A DNA stretch of 64,000 nucleotides from Kocuria flava (GTDB lineage Bacteria; Actinomycetota; Actinomycetes; Actinomycetales; Micrococcaceae), in the NCBI RefSeq assembly GCF_001482365.1, contig NZ_CP013254.1:744001-808000 (forward strand), given 5' to 3'. The translations under genes and the position numbers were made by a program. Under the pieces are notes generated by a model. It saw only the letters and a list, made by a program, of their open reading frames with translations. It ran no database searches and was not told the DNA's origin. Numbering within the stretch: the first letter of the stretch is position 1; the number at the start of each line of letters is the position of its first letter. This document shows, piece after piece, positions 42,422 through 50,984 of the stretch.

Positions 42422-43308
42422 CCCCGGTGCTCGAGACGCTGAGCGCGATGCTCGCCAGCCCGCTGATGCAGCGGGGCCTGATCGCCGCGGTGCTCGTGGG
42501 CCTCGCGGCCCCCGTGATGGGCACCTACCTGGTCCAGCGGCGGATGGCGCTGCTGGGCGACGGCATCGGCCACATGGCCCTGACCGGCGTGGCCATGGGC
42601 TGGCTCACCGGTGCCGCGGCCGGGCTGGGGGACAAGGACGCCCTGGCCGTGCCCGGGGCGATCGTGGCCTCCGTGGGCGGGGCCCTGCTGCTCGAGGCCG
42701 TGCGCCGGCGCGGTCGGACGAGCGGGGACGTGGCCCTGGCCCTGCTGTTCTACGGCGGGATCGCCGGCGGCGTGCTGCTGATCGGGATCGCCGGCGGCAC
42801 CTCGGCCAGCCTCACCGGCTACCTCTTCGGCTCGATCTCCACGGTGACCACCGCGGACGTGTGGCTCACCGCCGGACTGGCCGCCCTCATCCTCGGCGTG
42901 GGCATCGGCCTGCGCCCGGCCCTGTTCGCCCTGTGCCACGACGAGGAGTTCGCCCGCGCCTCCGGGGTGCCGGTCCAGGCGCTGAACCTGCTCGTGGCCG
43001 TGGTCGCGGCCCTGACCGTCTCGGTGTCCATGCGGGTGGTCGGGGTGCTGCTGGTCTCGGCGATCATGATCGTGCCGGTGGCCACCGCGCAGCTGCTGAC
43101 CCGCTCCTTCGCCACCACCATGGCCGTGGCGATGGGCCTGGGCGCCGCGGTGTGCGTGGCCGGGCTCGCGATCACCTACGTCCAGCCCCTGTCCCCGGGG
43201 GCGACCATCGTGGTGCTGGCCATCGGCGCCTACACCGTGGCCGCGGTGGCCGCACCCGTGCTGCTGCGGCTGCGGGACGGGCGCGCCCGGCGGACCGCGG
43301 CGGCCTGA
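42418..43308 (+). CDS. znuB: Zinc ABC transporter, permease
   Basis: A 296-residue integral membrane protein of the ABC-3 family with about eight hydrophobic segments. VQRRMALLGDGIGHMALTGVAMG near 37-60 is the family block beside helix 2, and VRVVGVLLVSAIMIVPVATAQ-type sequence near 200-225 is the other. GTG 42418 overlaps the znuC stop (GTGA). It forms the channel for zinc import with ZnuA and ZnuC. Confidence 0.93.
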   Translation: MTPVLETLSAMLASPLMQRGLIAAVLVGLAAPVMGTYLVQRRMALLGDGIGHMALTGVAMGWLTGAAAGLGDKDALAVPGAIVASVGGALLLEAVRRRGRTSGDVALALLFYGGIAGGVLLIGIAGGTSASLTGYLFGSISTVTTADVWLTAGLAALILGVGIGLRPALFALCHDEEFARASGVPVQALNLLVAVVAALTVSVSMRVVGVLLVSAIMIVPVATAQLLTRSFATTMAVAMGLGAAVCVAGLAITYVQPLSPGATIVVLAIGAYTVAAVAAPVLLRLRDGRARRTAAA

Positions 43309-43850
43309 GCCGCGCCGCCGCCGGCACCCGCGGAGGTGGCGCCGGGGCGCTCGCGGGCGCCGGCCGCGTCCTGCGCCCACGCCCCGCAGCTCCTCACCCC
43401 GCCCCGGACCGCCCCGGACGGGGCGGTGGGCCCCCGCCGGACATGACAGTCCTGTGAAGAATCCCGCCGGCTCCCGCCCGTGGTGAACGGCACATCCTGA
43501 TTCCCGCCTGGTGCCGTCCTCCCCGGCCGCCGGGTGCGGGAACCGCTCCGCCGGCACCCGTCCGGGGCGCGCCCTCGGACGGGCGGGCCCCGTCCGCCGG
43601 CGCGACGCCCCTGGTCAGCCCGGTCCCGGAGGCGCCGAGGCTCGCCGGGGGTCGGTGCGGAGGGGCCCGCCTCCGGCTGCCCGGGCGGGGGCCGAGCCGG
43701 GAGCAGGAGCTGGGCGCCGGGCGGGAGGCGCCGCACAGGAGCCTGGGAACGGCCCCGGCGATGCCGTTATCGAAATGTGACATGCAGGCTCCGGGCTGGC
43801 TACGGTCACCGACGTGCCGAGGACAGATCCGCCCGGCACCCCCGGGCACG
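43309..43850. other. Non-coding region before the c-di-AMP riboswitch
   Basis: No gene is supported in these 542 bp; reading frames are low-complexity. The last part holds the likely promoter of the NlpC/P60 gene: GTGACA at 43777-43782 and TACGGT at 43801-43806, spaced 18 bp, with transcription starting near 43813. Confidence 0.45.
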
Positions 43851-44026
43851 ACGCCGAGTTCTGCCGGTGTCCGGGGTCCACCAGACCGTTTCGGCAGAAG
43901 CGGGGGAACCACTTCTCGGTCCCGGTCCGCCCGGGACCTCGGGGTGAAGCTCGCCCGGACGTGCGCGTCCGGGCGGCCGGGTGACTCCCACCCGAACCCG
44001 ACAGCTCACCCCGCAGGCGCAGGGAG
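43851..44026 (+). ncRNA. c-di-AMP (ydaO/yuaA-type) riboswitch
   Basis: Conserved blocks appear in order: CGCCGAGTTCTGCC (43852-43865), CAGACCGTTTCGGCAGAAGC then GGGGGAACCACTT (about 43882-43914), CTCGGGGTGAAGCTCG (about 43938-43953), CACCCGAACCCGACAGCTCA (about 43989-44008) and CCCCGCAGGCG (44009-44019). These match the ydaO-yuaA consensus. Such elements respond to cyclic di-AMP and in actinobacteria often precede cell-wall hydrolase genes. The ribosome site GGGAGGA follows directly at about 44022-44028, so ligand binding would turn the gene off by termination or by hiding the start. Confidence 0.9.
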
Positions 44027-44036
44027 GAACACCAGC

Positions 44037-44687
44037 ATGACCTTCTTCAGCAGCAGCTCCGCCCGCCACCGCGCGAGCGCCTCGTCCCGTCTCGTGCGCG
44101 GCACCGTGCTCACGGCCGCCGCCGGCGCGGCGGTGCTCGGCTCCGTGGCCCCGGCCCAGGCCTACGCCGAGATCCCGGTCGCCCCCGAGAGCTCGTCCAC
44201 CGCGCCCGCCGCGGCGACGGCGTCCCTCACCGCGGCGAGCACGGCCGCCCCCGCGCCGCTGGACGCGCCCACGGCCGCCCCGGCCGAGGAGCCCGCCGGC
44301 ACGGACCTCGCCCCCCAGTCGGAGGGCGTCGTCGAGATCGCCTCCACCGCGTCCTCCGGCGGCATCGTCGGCACCGCGATGCAGCAGGAGGGCAGCGGCT
44401 ACGTCTACGGCGGCACCGAGCCCGGCGCCTGGGACTGCTCCGGCTTCACCCAGTGGGTCTACGAGCAGCAGGGCATCGACCTGCCCCGCACCAGCCAGCA
44501 GCAGTGGGCGGCCGGGACCCCGACCTCCGACCCGCAGCCCGGCGACCTCGTCGTCCAGAACGGCGGCGCCCACATCGGGATCTACCTCGGCGGCGGCAAG
44601 ATGATCTCCGCGCTGAACCCGTCCCAGGGCACCGTCGTCCACTCCGTGGACGCCATGCCGGTCGACGCCTACGTCAGCTTCCGCTGA
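44037..44687 (+). CDS. NlpC/P60 peptidoglycan hydrolase, secreted
   Basis: A 216-residue exported hydrolase that cuts peptide stems of peptidoglycan. A signal peptide (about 1-42) ends at APAQA-YA. A low-complexity Ala/Pro/Ser linker follows (about 45-100), then the NlpC/P60 domain with catalytic Cys134 in WDCSGFTQWVYEQQGI and His179 in GGAHIGIYLGGG. It lacks LysM or SH3 wall-binding modules. ATG 44037 follows AGGGAGGA. Control by the c-di-AMP riboswitch links cell-wall cleavage to osmotic and wall-stress signalling. Confidence 0.92.
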   Translation: MTFFSSSSARHRASASSRLVRGTVLTAAAGAAVLGSVAPAQAYAEIPVAPESSSTAPAAATASLTAASTAAPAPLDAPTAAPAEEPAGTDLAPQSEGVVEIASTASSGGIVGTAMQQEGSGYVYGGTEPGAWDCSGFTQWVYEQQGIDLPRTSQQQWAAGTPTSDPQPGDLVVQNGGAHIGIYLGGGKMISALNPSQGTVVHSVDAMPVDAYVSFR

Positions 44688-44851
44688 CACCCGGCGCGGG
44701 CACGGGCCCCGCCGAGGACGACGCCGGGGCGCCGTGCCGGTCCGCCGACCGCGCCGGCGCCCCGGCCCCTCCCACCGGAGGAGCGGTAGCCTGCGGTACG
44801 AGTCGTGGAGGAACCCCGCCGCGCCCGGACGAGCACCGGAGGAAGCACCCC

Positions 44852-45748
44852 ATGAGCCTGAGGATGGCCCTGACCGCCCGGGCGGTCGCCGCCCGCGCCC
44901 GCCGCACGCCGCGGCGGGAGCTCGCCGCGCTGCACGGCCGGCCCTGCCCGCCGCCCGCCCGCGTCCCGCGGGACCTGCGGCGCAGCCACGCGGTGGAGCG
45001 CACCGAGGTCGCCGGGCGGCCCGTGCTGCGGCTGACCCCGCGCGCCGGGGCGGACGGGACCCACCTGGTCTACCTGCACGGCGGGGCGTTCGTGAACCCG
45101 CTGCTGCCCGCGCACTGGTGGATCGTGCGCGAGCTCGTGCGGGGCACCGGCACCACCGTCACCGTCCCGCTGTACCGGCTGGCCCCCGAGGGCGATGCCG
45201 ACGAGGGCTACGACTTCCTCACCGCCGCCTGGGCCGGCCTGACCGAGGACCCGGGGGTGCGGCGGATCGTGGTGGCCGGCGACTCCGCCGGCGGCAACCT
45301 CGCGATCGGCCTGGCCATGGCCCTGCGCGACGCCGGCCGGCGCGGCCCGGACCACGTCGTCGCCTTCTCCCCGGCCCTGGACCTCACCGCCTCCCACCCG
45401 GCCGTGCGCGAGCTGGACCCGCACGACCCGATGCTGGCCGTCGACGAGGTCCAGCCCCTGTGCGCCGCCTGGGCCGGGGACCGGGCGCTGACCGACCCCG
45501 TGGTCAGCCCGCTCTACGGGCGGGTCGAGGACCTGCCGCCGGTGCACGTGGTGCAGGGCGGGCTCGACATCCTCACCGCCGACGCCCTCGAGTTCGCCCG
45601 CCGGCTGGCCGCCGCGGGCAACCCGGGCCGGCTGATCTACGAGCCCGGCGCCTTCCACGTCTACGTCGGCGCGTGGTGGACCCCCGAGGCCCGGCGGGCG
45701 CTCGCGCACGTGCGCTTCCTGCTCACCGGCCCCGGGACCGTGCGATAG
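44852..45748 (+). CDS. Alpha/beta hydrolase (hormone-sensitive lipase type)
   Basis: A 298-residue esterase/lipase-like hydrolase. The oxyanion motif HGGAF starts at residue 76, and the nucleophile Ser145 is in VAGDSAGGNL. The acid and His are expected in GGLDILTADA (near 238) and FHVYVGAWW (near 270). No signal peptide is visible, although the N terminus is Arg-rich. ATG 44852 has GGAGGAA upstream; TAGCCT near 44787 may be its -10. Substrate unknown; short acyl esters are likely. Confidence 0.85.
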   Translation: MSLRMALTARAVAARARRTPRRELAALHGRPCPPPARVPRDLRRSHAVERTEVAGRPVLRLTPRAGADGTHLVYLHGGAFVNPLLPAHWWIVRELVRGTGTTVTVPLYRLAPEGDADEGYDFLTAAWAGLTEDPGVRRIVVAGDSAGGNLAIGLAMALRDAGRRGPDHVVAFSPALDLTASHPAVRELDPHDPMLAVDEVQPLCAAWAGDRALTDPVVSPLYGRVEDLPPVHVVQGGLDILTADALEFARRLAAAGNPGRLIYEPGAFHVYVGAWWTPEARRALAHVRFLLTGPGTVR

Positions 45749-45757
45749 GGTCCGGGC

Positions 45758-46258
45758 ATGTCGCAGATCCGTGAGGCCCGCCCCCAGGACGTCCCCGCCG
45801 TCCTGGCGATGGTGCGGGAGCTGGCCGAGTACGAGCGGGAGCCCGATGCCGTGCGCATGAGCGAGGAGCAGCTGGCCGAGGCCCTGTTCGGGACGCACCC
45901 GGCGGTCTTCGCCCACGTCGTGGACGACGGCGAGCGCCTGCTCGGCTTCGCCCTGTGGTTCCGCACCTTCTCCACCTGGGAGGGCGTGCACGGGATCCAC
46001 CTCGAGGACCTCTACGTCCGCCCCGAGGCCCGCGGTGCCGGCCACGGCAAGGAGCTGCTGCGCACCCTCGCCCGGCACGCGGTCGACCGGGGCTGGGCCC
46101 GCGTGGAGTGGAGCGTGCTGAACTGGAACGAGCCGTCCATCGGCTTCTACCGCAGCCTCGGGGCCCTGCCCCAGGACGAGTGGTCCGTCTTCCGCCTCAC
46201 CGGGGACGCCCTGCGGGAGGTCGGGGCCGCGCGGGAGCACGAGCCCCGTTCGGCGTGA
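45758..46258 (+). CDS. GNAT-family N-acetyltransferase
   Basis: A 166-residue GNAT enzyme resembling diamine/thialysine acetyltransferases. The acetyl-CoA motif A is VRPEARGAGHGKELLRTLA (near 88-106), and WSVLNWNEPSIGFYRSLGA (near 115-133) is the typical second block. Substrates in this group include spermidine and thialysine. GATAGGGT before 45758 gives a leaderless-type start (TAGGGT, 6 nt). A GTG at 46255 overlaps its stop, but the next gene probably starts later. Confidence 0.85.
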   Translation: MSQIREARPQDVPAVLAMVRELAEYEREPDAVRMSEEQLAEALFGTHPAVFAHVVDDGERLLGFALWFRTFSTWEGVHGIHLEDLYVRPEARGAGHGKELLRTLARHAVDRGWARVEWSVLNWNEPSIGFYRSLGALPQDEWSVFRLTGDALREVGAAREHEPRSA

Positions 46259-46305
46259 GGCCCGGACCGGCGGGTCCCCGGGGAGCGACGAGGAGGACGA
46301 CGACG

Positions 46306-47655
46306 GTGGTCGGCACCGTGCTGGCGCTGCGGCTGCGCGCCGGGCTCTACGCCTTCCGGGAGAGCCTGTTCCTGCTGCCGGCGCTGATCGTGGTCGCGGG
46401 CGCGGTGGCGGCCGAGGCCGCCTGGGCGCTCGACCGCGCGGCTCCGGAGCTGCTGCCCGTCTCGCTGCGGATGTCCACCAACGCCGCGATCTGGCTGCTC
46501 AGCGTCGTGGCCGGGGCGACGATCACCACCGCCGGGGTCGTGTTCTCCCTGACCGTGGTCAGCCTGCAGCTGGCCTCCAGCCAGTTCTCGCCCCGGGTGA
46601 TGCGCTCCTTCGTCCGCGACCGGCTCAGCCAGGCCGTGGTGGGCCTGCTCGTGGCCACGTTCGTCTACTGCGTGCTCGTGCTGCGCCACCTCAACGGTGA
46701 GCCCGCCGAGCCCGCGCCGGGGCTCTCCCTGGCGCTCGCGGTGGTGCTCACCGTGGCCACGGTGCTGCTGATCATCGCCCACCTGGACCACCTCGCCCGC
46801 CGGCTGCAGGTGGGGGAGGTCGTGCGCTCCATCGCGGGGGAGGGGCGCGACGTCGTCGACGCCGTCCTGGCCCGCGGTGCGGCGGAGGAGCCCCTGCGCG
46901 GGCGGGTCGAGCTGCCCGGAGGCGGGTGCCGGGTGGTGCGGGCCCCGCACGACGGCTGGGTCACCCAGGCGGGCAGCGCCGACATCCTGGCGGCCGTCCC
47001 CCCGGGCACCGTGGTGCGCCTGGAGACCCGCACCGGCGCCTACATCCATGAGGGCGAGGCCCTGGCGACCTTGTGGCCGGTCCCGGACCGGCCCGGGCCC
47101 GTGGACCGGCGCCTGGGAGCGGTCGTGCGGGTGAGCGCGACCCGCACGATGCAGGAGGACGTCGACTTCGCCGTGCGCCAGCTCGTGGACATCGGCCTGC
47201 GGGCCCTCAGCTCCGCGGTCAACGACCCGACCACGGCGGTCGAGTCCGTGCTGCGGCTGGGCAGCCTGCTGCGCCGGCTGATCGCCTGCGACCTCCCGCC
47301 GGAGGCCGTGGGCGGGCCCGCCGGGAGGGTGCTGCTGCGCCCGTGGGAGCTCAGCCACGAGGAGTACCTCGGGCACGCCTTCGACCAGCTGCGCCACGCC
47401 GCACCGGCCCAGCCGCAGGTCGCGGCCGCCCTGCTGCGCACCCTGCGGATGCTCGCCGTCCACGCGGAGGACGTCGGGCGCCCCGGGCTGGTGGCCCCGC
47501 TGCGCCGGCAGGCCGCCCTGCTGCTCGAGGCCGCCGAGGCGGAGCCCGCCCTGCACCCCGCCGACTGGCGGTGGCTGCGGGCCGTGGCCGACGCCGCGAC
47601 CGACCCGGCCGACCACGGCCCCCGCCTCGTGGACGGGGCCGTGCCCGCGGAATAG
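46306..47655 (+). CDS. DUF2254-family membrane protein
   Basis: A 449-residue predicted membrane protein of the DUF2254 type. Four hydrophobic segments lie in the first 165 residues, with the conserved SLTVVSLQLASSQFSPRVMR block near 85-105. A large cytoplasmic C-terminal domain holds VQEDVDFAVRQLVDIGLRAL-like sequence and SSAVNDPTTAVE, also conserved in the family. Function is unknown. GTG 46306 is chosen because AGGAGG (46291-46296) lies 9 nt upstream; a GTG at 46255 overlapping the previous stop is the alternative. Confidence 0.8.
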   Translation: MVGTVLALRLRAGLYAFRESLFLLPALIVVAGAVAAEAAWALDRAAPELLPVSLRMSTNAAIWLLSVVAGATITTAGVVFSLTVVSLQLASSQFSPRVMRSFVRDRLSQAVVGLLVATFVYCVLVLRHLNGEPAEPAPGLSLALAVVLTVATVLLIIAHLDHLARRLQVGEVVRSIAGEGRDVVDAVLARGAAEEPLRGRVELPGGGCRVVRAPHDGWVTQAGSADILAAVPPGTVVRLETRTGAYIHEGEALATLWPVPDRPGPVDRRLGAVVRVSATRTMQEDVDFAVRQLVDIGLRALSSAVNDPTTAVESVLRLGSLLRRLIACDLPPEAVGGPAGRVLLRPWELSHEEYLGHAFDQLRHAAPAQPQVAAALLRTLRMLAVHAEDVGRPGLVAPLRRQAALLLEAAEAEPALHPADWRWLRAVADAATDPADHGPRLVDGAVPAE

Positions 47656-47680
47656 CGCGCACCCGCTCCGCGTTGCCCTT

Positions 47681-47698
47681 TCATTGACATGTCAATGA
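47681..47698. promoter_or_regulatory. 18-bp perfect palindrome, ArsR-type operator candidate
   Basis: TCATTGACATGTCAATGA equals its reverse complement and lies 10 bp before the GTG of the flavoprotein gene, overlapping its ribosome site. The half-site ATTGACAT resembles operators of ArsR/SmtB metalloid repressors. No ArsR gene is in the window. Confidence 0.6.
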
Positions 47699-47708
47699 AG
47701 GAGTCGCC

Positions 47709-48785
47709 GTGCTGGACGTCGTCGTTCTCGGGGCCGGGCAGGCCGGGCTGTCCGCCGCCCACCACCTGCTGCGCCGGGGCCTGGAGCCCGAGCGGGAGTT
47801 CGTGGTGCTCGACGCCAACCCCGGTCCCGGGGGCGCATGGCGGCACCGGTGGCCCTCGCTGACCTTCGGCGGCGCCCACGCGATCCACGACCTGCCCGGG
47901 ATGCCGCTGGGGGAGCCGGACCCCGCCGAGCCGGCCTCGGCCGTGGTCGCCCGCTACTACGGCGACTACGAGCGCCGCTTCGGTCTGCCCGTCCACCGCC
48001 CCGTGGCCGTGCGGCGGGTCGGGTCCACGACCGGCGACGACGCCGGGCCGCTGCGCGTGACGGCCGAGGACGGCGCGTGGGAGACCCGGCTGCTGATCAA
48101 CGGGACCGGCACGTGGGACCGCCCGTACTGGCCCCACTACCCCGGGCGCGAGCTCTTCCGCGGCCGGCAGCTGCACACCCACGACTTCCGCGGCGCCGAG
48201 CAGTTCCGCGGGCAGCACGTGGTCGTGGTCGGGGCCGGGACCTCGGCCGTGCAGTTCCTGCTCCAGCTCGAGCGGGCCGGGGCCACGACCACCTGGTCCA
48301 CCCGTCGCCCCCCGCAGTTCACCGACCGGACCTTCGACGCCGCGTGGGGCCGCGACGTCGAGCACCGCGTCGCCGAGCGCACCCGGGCCGGGCTGCCCCC
48401 GCTCAGTGTCGTGGCGACGACCGGTCTGCCCCTGACCCCGGAGTACCGCGCCGGCATCGAGGCCGGGGTGCTCGTCTCCGCCGGTCCGCTGCAGGCCCTC
48501 GTCCCGGACGGGGTGGTCCTGGCCGGCGGCCGGCACGTGCGCGCCGACGCGGTGCTGTGGGCCACCGGCTTCCGCGCCTCCCTGGACCACCTCGCCCCGC
48601 TGCGGCTGCGCGAGCCCGGCGGCGGGATCCGCACCGACGGCGTGCGGGTGCTCCGGGACCGGCGGGTGCTGCTCGTCGGCTACGGCGCCTCCGCCTCGAC
48701 GCTGGGGGCGACCCGCGCCGGACGGGCCGCCGCCCGCGAGGCCGTGCGCCTGCTGGCCGGGTCCTCAGCGGTCGTCGGCCGATGA
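47709..48785 (+). CDS. FAD-dependent monooxygenase-like protein (ArsO-like)
   Basis: A 358-residue flavoprotein. The FAD motif VVVLGAGQAGLSAAHHLL (3-20) and a central NADPH motif VVVVGAGTSAVQFLL (near 172-186) place it among class B-type flavin monooxygenases. GGAWRHRWPSLTFGG (near 41-55) and YWPHYPGRELFRG (near 139-151) resemble proteins found in actinobacterial arsenic operons (ArsO-like). GTG 47709 follows AAGGAG, which overlaps the palindrome. Substrate unknown; the arsenic link rests on the family resemblance and the palindrome. It converges with the NCS1 gene and the two overlap by 21 bp. Confidence 0.75.
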   Translation: MLDVVVLGAGQAGLSAAHHLLRRGLEPEREFVVLDANPGPGGAWRHRWPSLTFGGAHAIHDLPGMPLGEPDPAEPASAVVARYYGDYERRFGLPVHRPVAVRRVGSTTGDDAGPLRVTAEDGAWETRLLINGTGTWDRPYWPHYPGRELFRGRQLHTHDFRGAEQFRGQHVVVVGAGTSAVQFLLQLERAGATTTWSTRRPPQFTDRTFDAAWGRDVEHRVAERTRAGLPPLSVVATTGLPLTPEYRAGIEAGVLVSAGPLQALVPDGVVLAGGRHVRADAVLWATGFRASLDHLAPLRLREPGGGIRTDGVRVLRDRRVLLVGYGASASTLGATRAGRAAAREAVRLLAGSSAVVGR

Positions 48786-50258
48786 CCGCACGGTCACCCC
48801 GCGCATCGCGATCCGGTGGAAGAGCCCGCCGAGCGCCGCGCCGATCACCCACGCGAAGCCGCTGAGTCCCGCCAGCTGCGGCAGCCACACGGCGAGCACC
48901 GAGAACACGGCGGCCAGGGCGAAGGCGAGCACGGCCCGCCGGTTCCAGCCGTCCGTGAACCAGTAGGTGCCGCGCGGGTCGGCCGAGTACAGGTCCTGCA
49001 GGTTCAGCCGCTGCTTCCGCACGAGGTAGTAGTCGGCCACGATGATGCCGTACAGCGGGGCGAGCACCGCCCCGAGGGTGTCGACGAAGCGGGGCAGGCC
49101 GATCGTCGAGATCACGGCCACCCACAGCGCGCCGATGACGAAGCCCGCGACCGCGGTGATCGTCCCGGCCGTGCGGAAGGAGATCCGCGACGGGCTGATG
49201 TTGGACAGCGAGTAGGACGGCGGGATGAAGTTCGCGACCACGTTGATCCCCAGCGTCGCCACCAGGAACGTCACCGCGGCCAGCACGGTCAGCGCCACGT
49301 TGTCCACGAGGGCCACGATCTCGGCGGGATTGGTCAGCGGCTCCCCCCCCCGGCCGTCCTGGTAGAGCAGGTAGGCCCCGGCGGTGATGAACACGGACAG
49401 GAACGTGAACAGGGCCAGGCTCACCGGCAGGCCGGTGAGGTTGCCGAGGCGCATGGCCCGCTCCGTGTGCACGTTGCGGGCGAAGTCCCCGAAGTTGATG
49501 ACGACTGCGGCGAAGTAGGCGATCATCGTGCCCGTCACCCCGGCGAACGCCGAGACCGCCGCCCACCCGGTGACCTCGGAGCGGGAGAAGACCGAGCTCA
49601 CCGCCCGGGGCAGCTCGGGGCCCAGCTGCACCCAGATGGCCGCCAGCAGCGCGATCATCACGAGGTAGACGGCCGGGCCCACGATGTTGAGGAAGCCGGC
49701 GATCCGGTCGATCCCGCCCAGGAACAGGGCGACCTGCAGCACCGAGGCCAGCACATAGGAGACCCACGAGACCCGGTCCATGCCGAGGAACAGCGCCCCG
49801 CCGGGGGAGCCCAGCAGTGCGTCGAGTGCGAGGGCGATCGCGGTGGAGGCGAAGTAGGTCTGCGCGCCGTACCAGAAGATGGCGACGACGGCGCGCACGA
49901 TCGCCGGGAACTGTGCCCCGCGCACGCCCATCGAGGCGCGGGCGAGCACCGGGTAGGGGAAGCCGTACTTCACGCTGGGGCGGCCGCTGAGGTCCACGAG
50001 GACCTTGATGACGAACCCGGCCAGCAGGATCGCGGCGAAGACCCACCAGCCGCTGATGCCCGCGGTGATGAACAGGCTGGCCGCGAGCGTGTAGCCGGCG
50101 AGGCTCTGGATGTCGTTGGACCAGACGTTGAAGATCGCGAACCAGCCCCACGTCCGTCGCGAGGCGGGCAGCGGGGCGAGGTCCGCGTTGAACAGGCTCG
50201 GATCGGCCGAGCGCACCGCCAGGTCGGCGTCGTCCAGGTCGTTGTGCTGAGCGGGCAT
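48765..50258 (-). CDS. NCS1-family nucleobase/allantoin permease
   Basis: A 497-residue permease of the nucleobase:cation symporter-1 family with about twelve hydrophobic segments. The N-terminal signature FNVWSNDIQSLAGYTLA near 45-60 and the KYGFPYPVLARASMGVRG block near 100-117 are typical. Relatives carry allantoin, hydantoins, uracil, cytosine or thiamine. No catabolic gene for these is adjacent, so the substrate is open. ATG 50258 is used; it may be transcribed alone. Confidence 0.88.
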   Translation of the reverse strand: MPAQHNDLDDADLAVRSADPSLFNADLAPLPASRRTWGWFAIFNVWSNDIQSLAGYTLAASLFITAGISGWWVFAAILLAGFVIKVLVDLSGRPSVKYGFPYPVLARASMGVRGAQFPAIVRAVVAIFWYGAQTYFASTAIALALDALLGSPGGALFLGMDRVSWVSYVLASVLQVALFLGGIDRIAGFLNIVGPAVYLVMIALLAAIWVQLGPELPRAVSSVFSRSEVTGWAAVSAFAGVTGTMIAYFAAVVINFGDFARNVHTERAMRLGNLTGLPVSLALFTFLSVFITAGAYLLYQDGRGGEPLTNPAEIVALVDNVALTVLAAVTFLVATLGINVVANFIPPSYSLSNISPSRISFRTAGTITAVAGFVIGALWVAVISTIGLPRFVDTLGAVLAPLYGIIVADYYLVRKQRLNLQDLYSADPRGTYWFTDGWNRRAVLAFALAAVFSVLAVWLPQLAGLSGFAWVIGAALGGLFHRIAMRGVTVRSSADDR

Positions 50259-50445
50259 GATCGTCGCTTCCCCGCGCCGCGTGCGGCACGTGCGCCGTGG
50301 CGGGGCGCCGCCCCGCGCGTCGATGTGATGCAGGACACCACGATGACGGCAACCGCGGGAGGAAGGGGGAATGCCGGCGACGTGTCGTGACGACCTCTGT
50401 GCTCCGCCCGGAGGCCGGCCGCGGCGGCCCGCCCGCGGACAGGGG

Positions 50446-50479
50446 CGGGCCCCCGGTGCCGGGTGGCGCCGGGGGCCCG
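50446..50479 (-). terminator. Terminator of the small lipoprotein gene
   Basis: CGGGCCCCCGG at 50446-50456 pairs with CCGGGGGCCCG at 50469-50479 around a 12-nt loop, 36 bp beyond the stop at 50515. The remaining sequence back to 50259 shows no gene. Confidence 0.6.
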
Positions 50480-50514
50480 GGCGGCGCGTGCCGCCGTTCC
50501 GTGCGGGGACGGGG

Positions 50515-50916
50515 TCAGGCGATCAGCCGGCCGTCCTCGACCGTGAACTGCACGGTGCCCGTGCCGGTGACGCCCGAGGCGTCGGTCGCGGTCACCGCAG
50601 CCGTGTACTGCCCGTCGGCCAGCCCGGGGGTCGCCGTGCCGGCGGGGTCGAAGGAGCCCTCGACCGGGGCCGCGAGCGGGCCGCCGACCACGAGGTAGTC
50701 GTAGGCGGTCCCCGGGGCGGAGGCGTCGGCGCTGCCGAGGACGATCTGCCCGCCCGGCTGCTGGGTGACGGTCACGGGCACCGCGCCCGCGGCGTCGGCG
50801 GCCACGGGCGGCACCTCCGGCAGCTGCTCCGCGGGCACGCACCCGAGGGAGAAGAGGCCCGCCGCCAGGGCCCCGGTCGTGACCAGTGCTTTTCCTCGTC
50901 CGTTCCTGATGTCCAT
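50515..50916 (-). CDS. Small lipoprotein, Ig-like fold suspected
   Basis: A 133-residue lipoprotein with lipobox SLGC and lipidated Cys26. The mature part is rich in Thr, Val, Gly and Ala, and the pattern GQYTAAVTATDASGVTGTGTVQFTVEDG near the C terminus looks like a bacterial Ig or cadherin-like beta strand pair. No known family is assigned. ATG 50916 is the first in-frame start before a typical basic n-region. Confidence 0.65.
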   Translation of the reverse strand: MDIRNGRGKALVTTGALAAGLFSLGCVPAEQLPEVPPVAADAAGAVPVTVTQQPGGQIVLGSADASAPGTAYDYLVVGGPLAAPVEGSFDPAGTATPGLADGQYTAAVTATDASGVTGTGTVQFTVEDGRLIA

Positions 50917-50984
50917 GGGGCGACCGTAGACAGCCCCGCGGAGCCGATGCCACCCCACGATCGTCCAGTCAGGAAGCTCCGGGC

